From assembly GCA_024711325.1 (NCBI GenBank), contig JANJTC010000001.1:1-64000 (forward strand): 64,000 bases of DNA. Direction: 5' to 3'. The notes below the pieces were generated by a model. It was given only the letters and a program-made list of their open reading frames with translations, was not told the origin of the DNA and did no database searches. Of the stretch, positions 63,895-64,000 are shown piece by piece (the first letter of the stretch is position 1; every line of letters starts with the position of its first letter). The translations under genes and the position numbers were made by a program. This DNA comes from Bacteriovoracaceae bacterium (lineage in GTDB: Bacteria > Bdellovibrionota > Bacteriovoracia > Bacteriovoracales > Bacteriovoracaceae).

Positions 63895-64000
63895 TTTCTT
63901 CTCTTGGTTTTTCACCCCAGGTCTGATTGCGACCGAGGCTTCTTAAAAGAGCATTCAACCTCCACCAGGAATTTAACTGTTTGTACCCAAAGTGCAAAAG
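63875..64000 (-). CDS. partial gene, C-terminus only, possibly glycosyltransferase family 2
   Basis: The last 41 codons before a TAA at 63875-63877 are open to the window edge. They read LLHFGYKQLNSWWRLNALLR and end with WGEKPREEIIHQNL. Membrane-proximal RNALLRSL- and WGEK-type ends are common in family 2 glycosyltransferases, but 41 residues do not settle it. It overlaps the DTW gene by 20 bp. Confidence 0.4.
   Translation of the reverse strand, partial: LLHFGYKQLNSWWRLNALLRSLGRNQTWGEKPREEIIHQNL

Overview
The window is about 64 kb of gene-dense chromosomal DNA with modest GC (roughly 40% by eye), short intergenic gaps and many genes on both strands. No rRNA, tRNA, prophage, insertion sequence or CRISPR array was recognised. 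Many exported proteins and lipoproteins, a REC-PilZ regulator, a TonB-dependent receptor, sigma-54-type and FliA-type sigma signals, and full fatty-acid degradation modules suggest a Gram-negative bacterium, most likely of the Bdellovibrionota (Bacteriovoracales/Peredibacter-like). That placement is an inference from gene content; no marker gene fixes it.

Layout. 1-2055: a small hypothetical gene, dps and a ZIP metal transporter. 2137-5709: nrdB-nrdA (eukaryote-like class Ia ribonucleotide reductase) behind two NrdR-like boxes. 5707-14266: methyltransferases, exported proteins, a REC-PilZ protein, msrA, an NSUN4-like RNA methyltransferase, ung, a DEDDh exonuclease with a decayed GIY-YIG-like domain, a QueD-like protein and a CREST-type membrane protein. 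14263-17534: a divergent lipid cluster (TetR regulator and two hotdog proteins against a thiolase and a thioesterase) around a near-perfect palindromic operator. 17535-22260: paired exported proteins, a YebC-family regulator, fabH and small proteins. 22263-27502: two-subunit fumarase, Hsp20, OsmC, an S8 protease that overlaps osmC antisense, and YceI. 27617-35291: a LysR regulator followed by a co-directional run ending with a ThrE-type exporter and a metzincin-like lipoprotein. 35372-42639: an acidic disordered protein, a TonB receptor, fadBA and glutathione peroxidase. 42702-45780: a DTW protein, a FliA-like sigma factor and a pair of sigma-54-type promoters that each drive a tiny membrane protein. 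45784-51169: the proB-proA-yajQ-yqeY-M24-DUF523 run, interrupted between proB and proA by four structured repeats. 51269-64000: succinyl-CoA transferase-like genes, a second CREST protein, a secreted nuclease, an RlmM-like methyltransferase, an FAD-linked oxidase, a 5'-nucleotidase, a double U32 protein, a RluE-like pseudouridine synthase, a SUI1 protein and a second DTW protein.

How it fits together. Three modules bear on fatty-acid use (TetR/thiolase, fadBA, CoA transferase), with fabH for synthesis. A clear second theme is RNA and ribosome modification: NSUN4-like, RlmM-like, RluE-like, U32/RlhA-like and two DTW proteins.

The two signals most likely to be undescribed are (1) the four-copy repeat at 49030-50064, where each copy folds into three hairpins, with a compensatory and a G-U change supporting a plus-strand RNA, and (2) a small sigma-54-type regulon (promoters at 35372, 44657 and 45547), two members of which encode related micropeptides of 29 and 33 residues, one behind a terminator-like leader hairpin.
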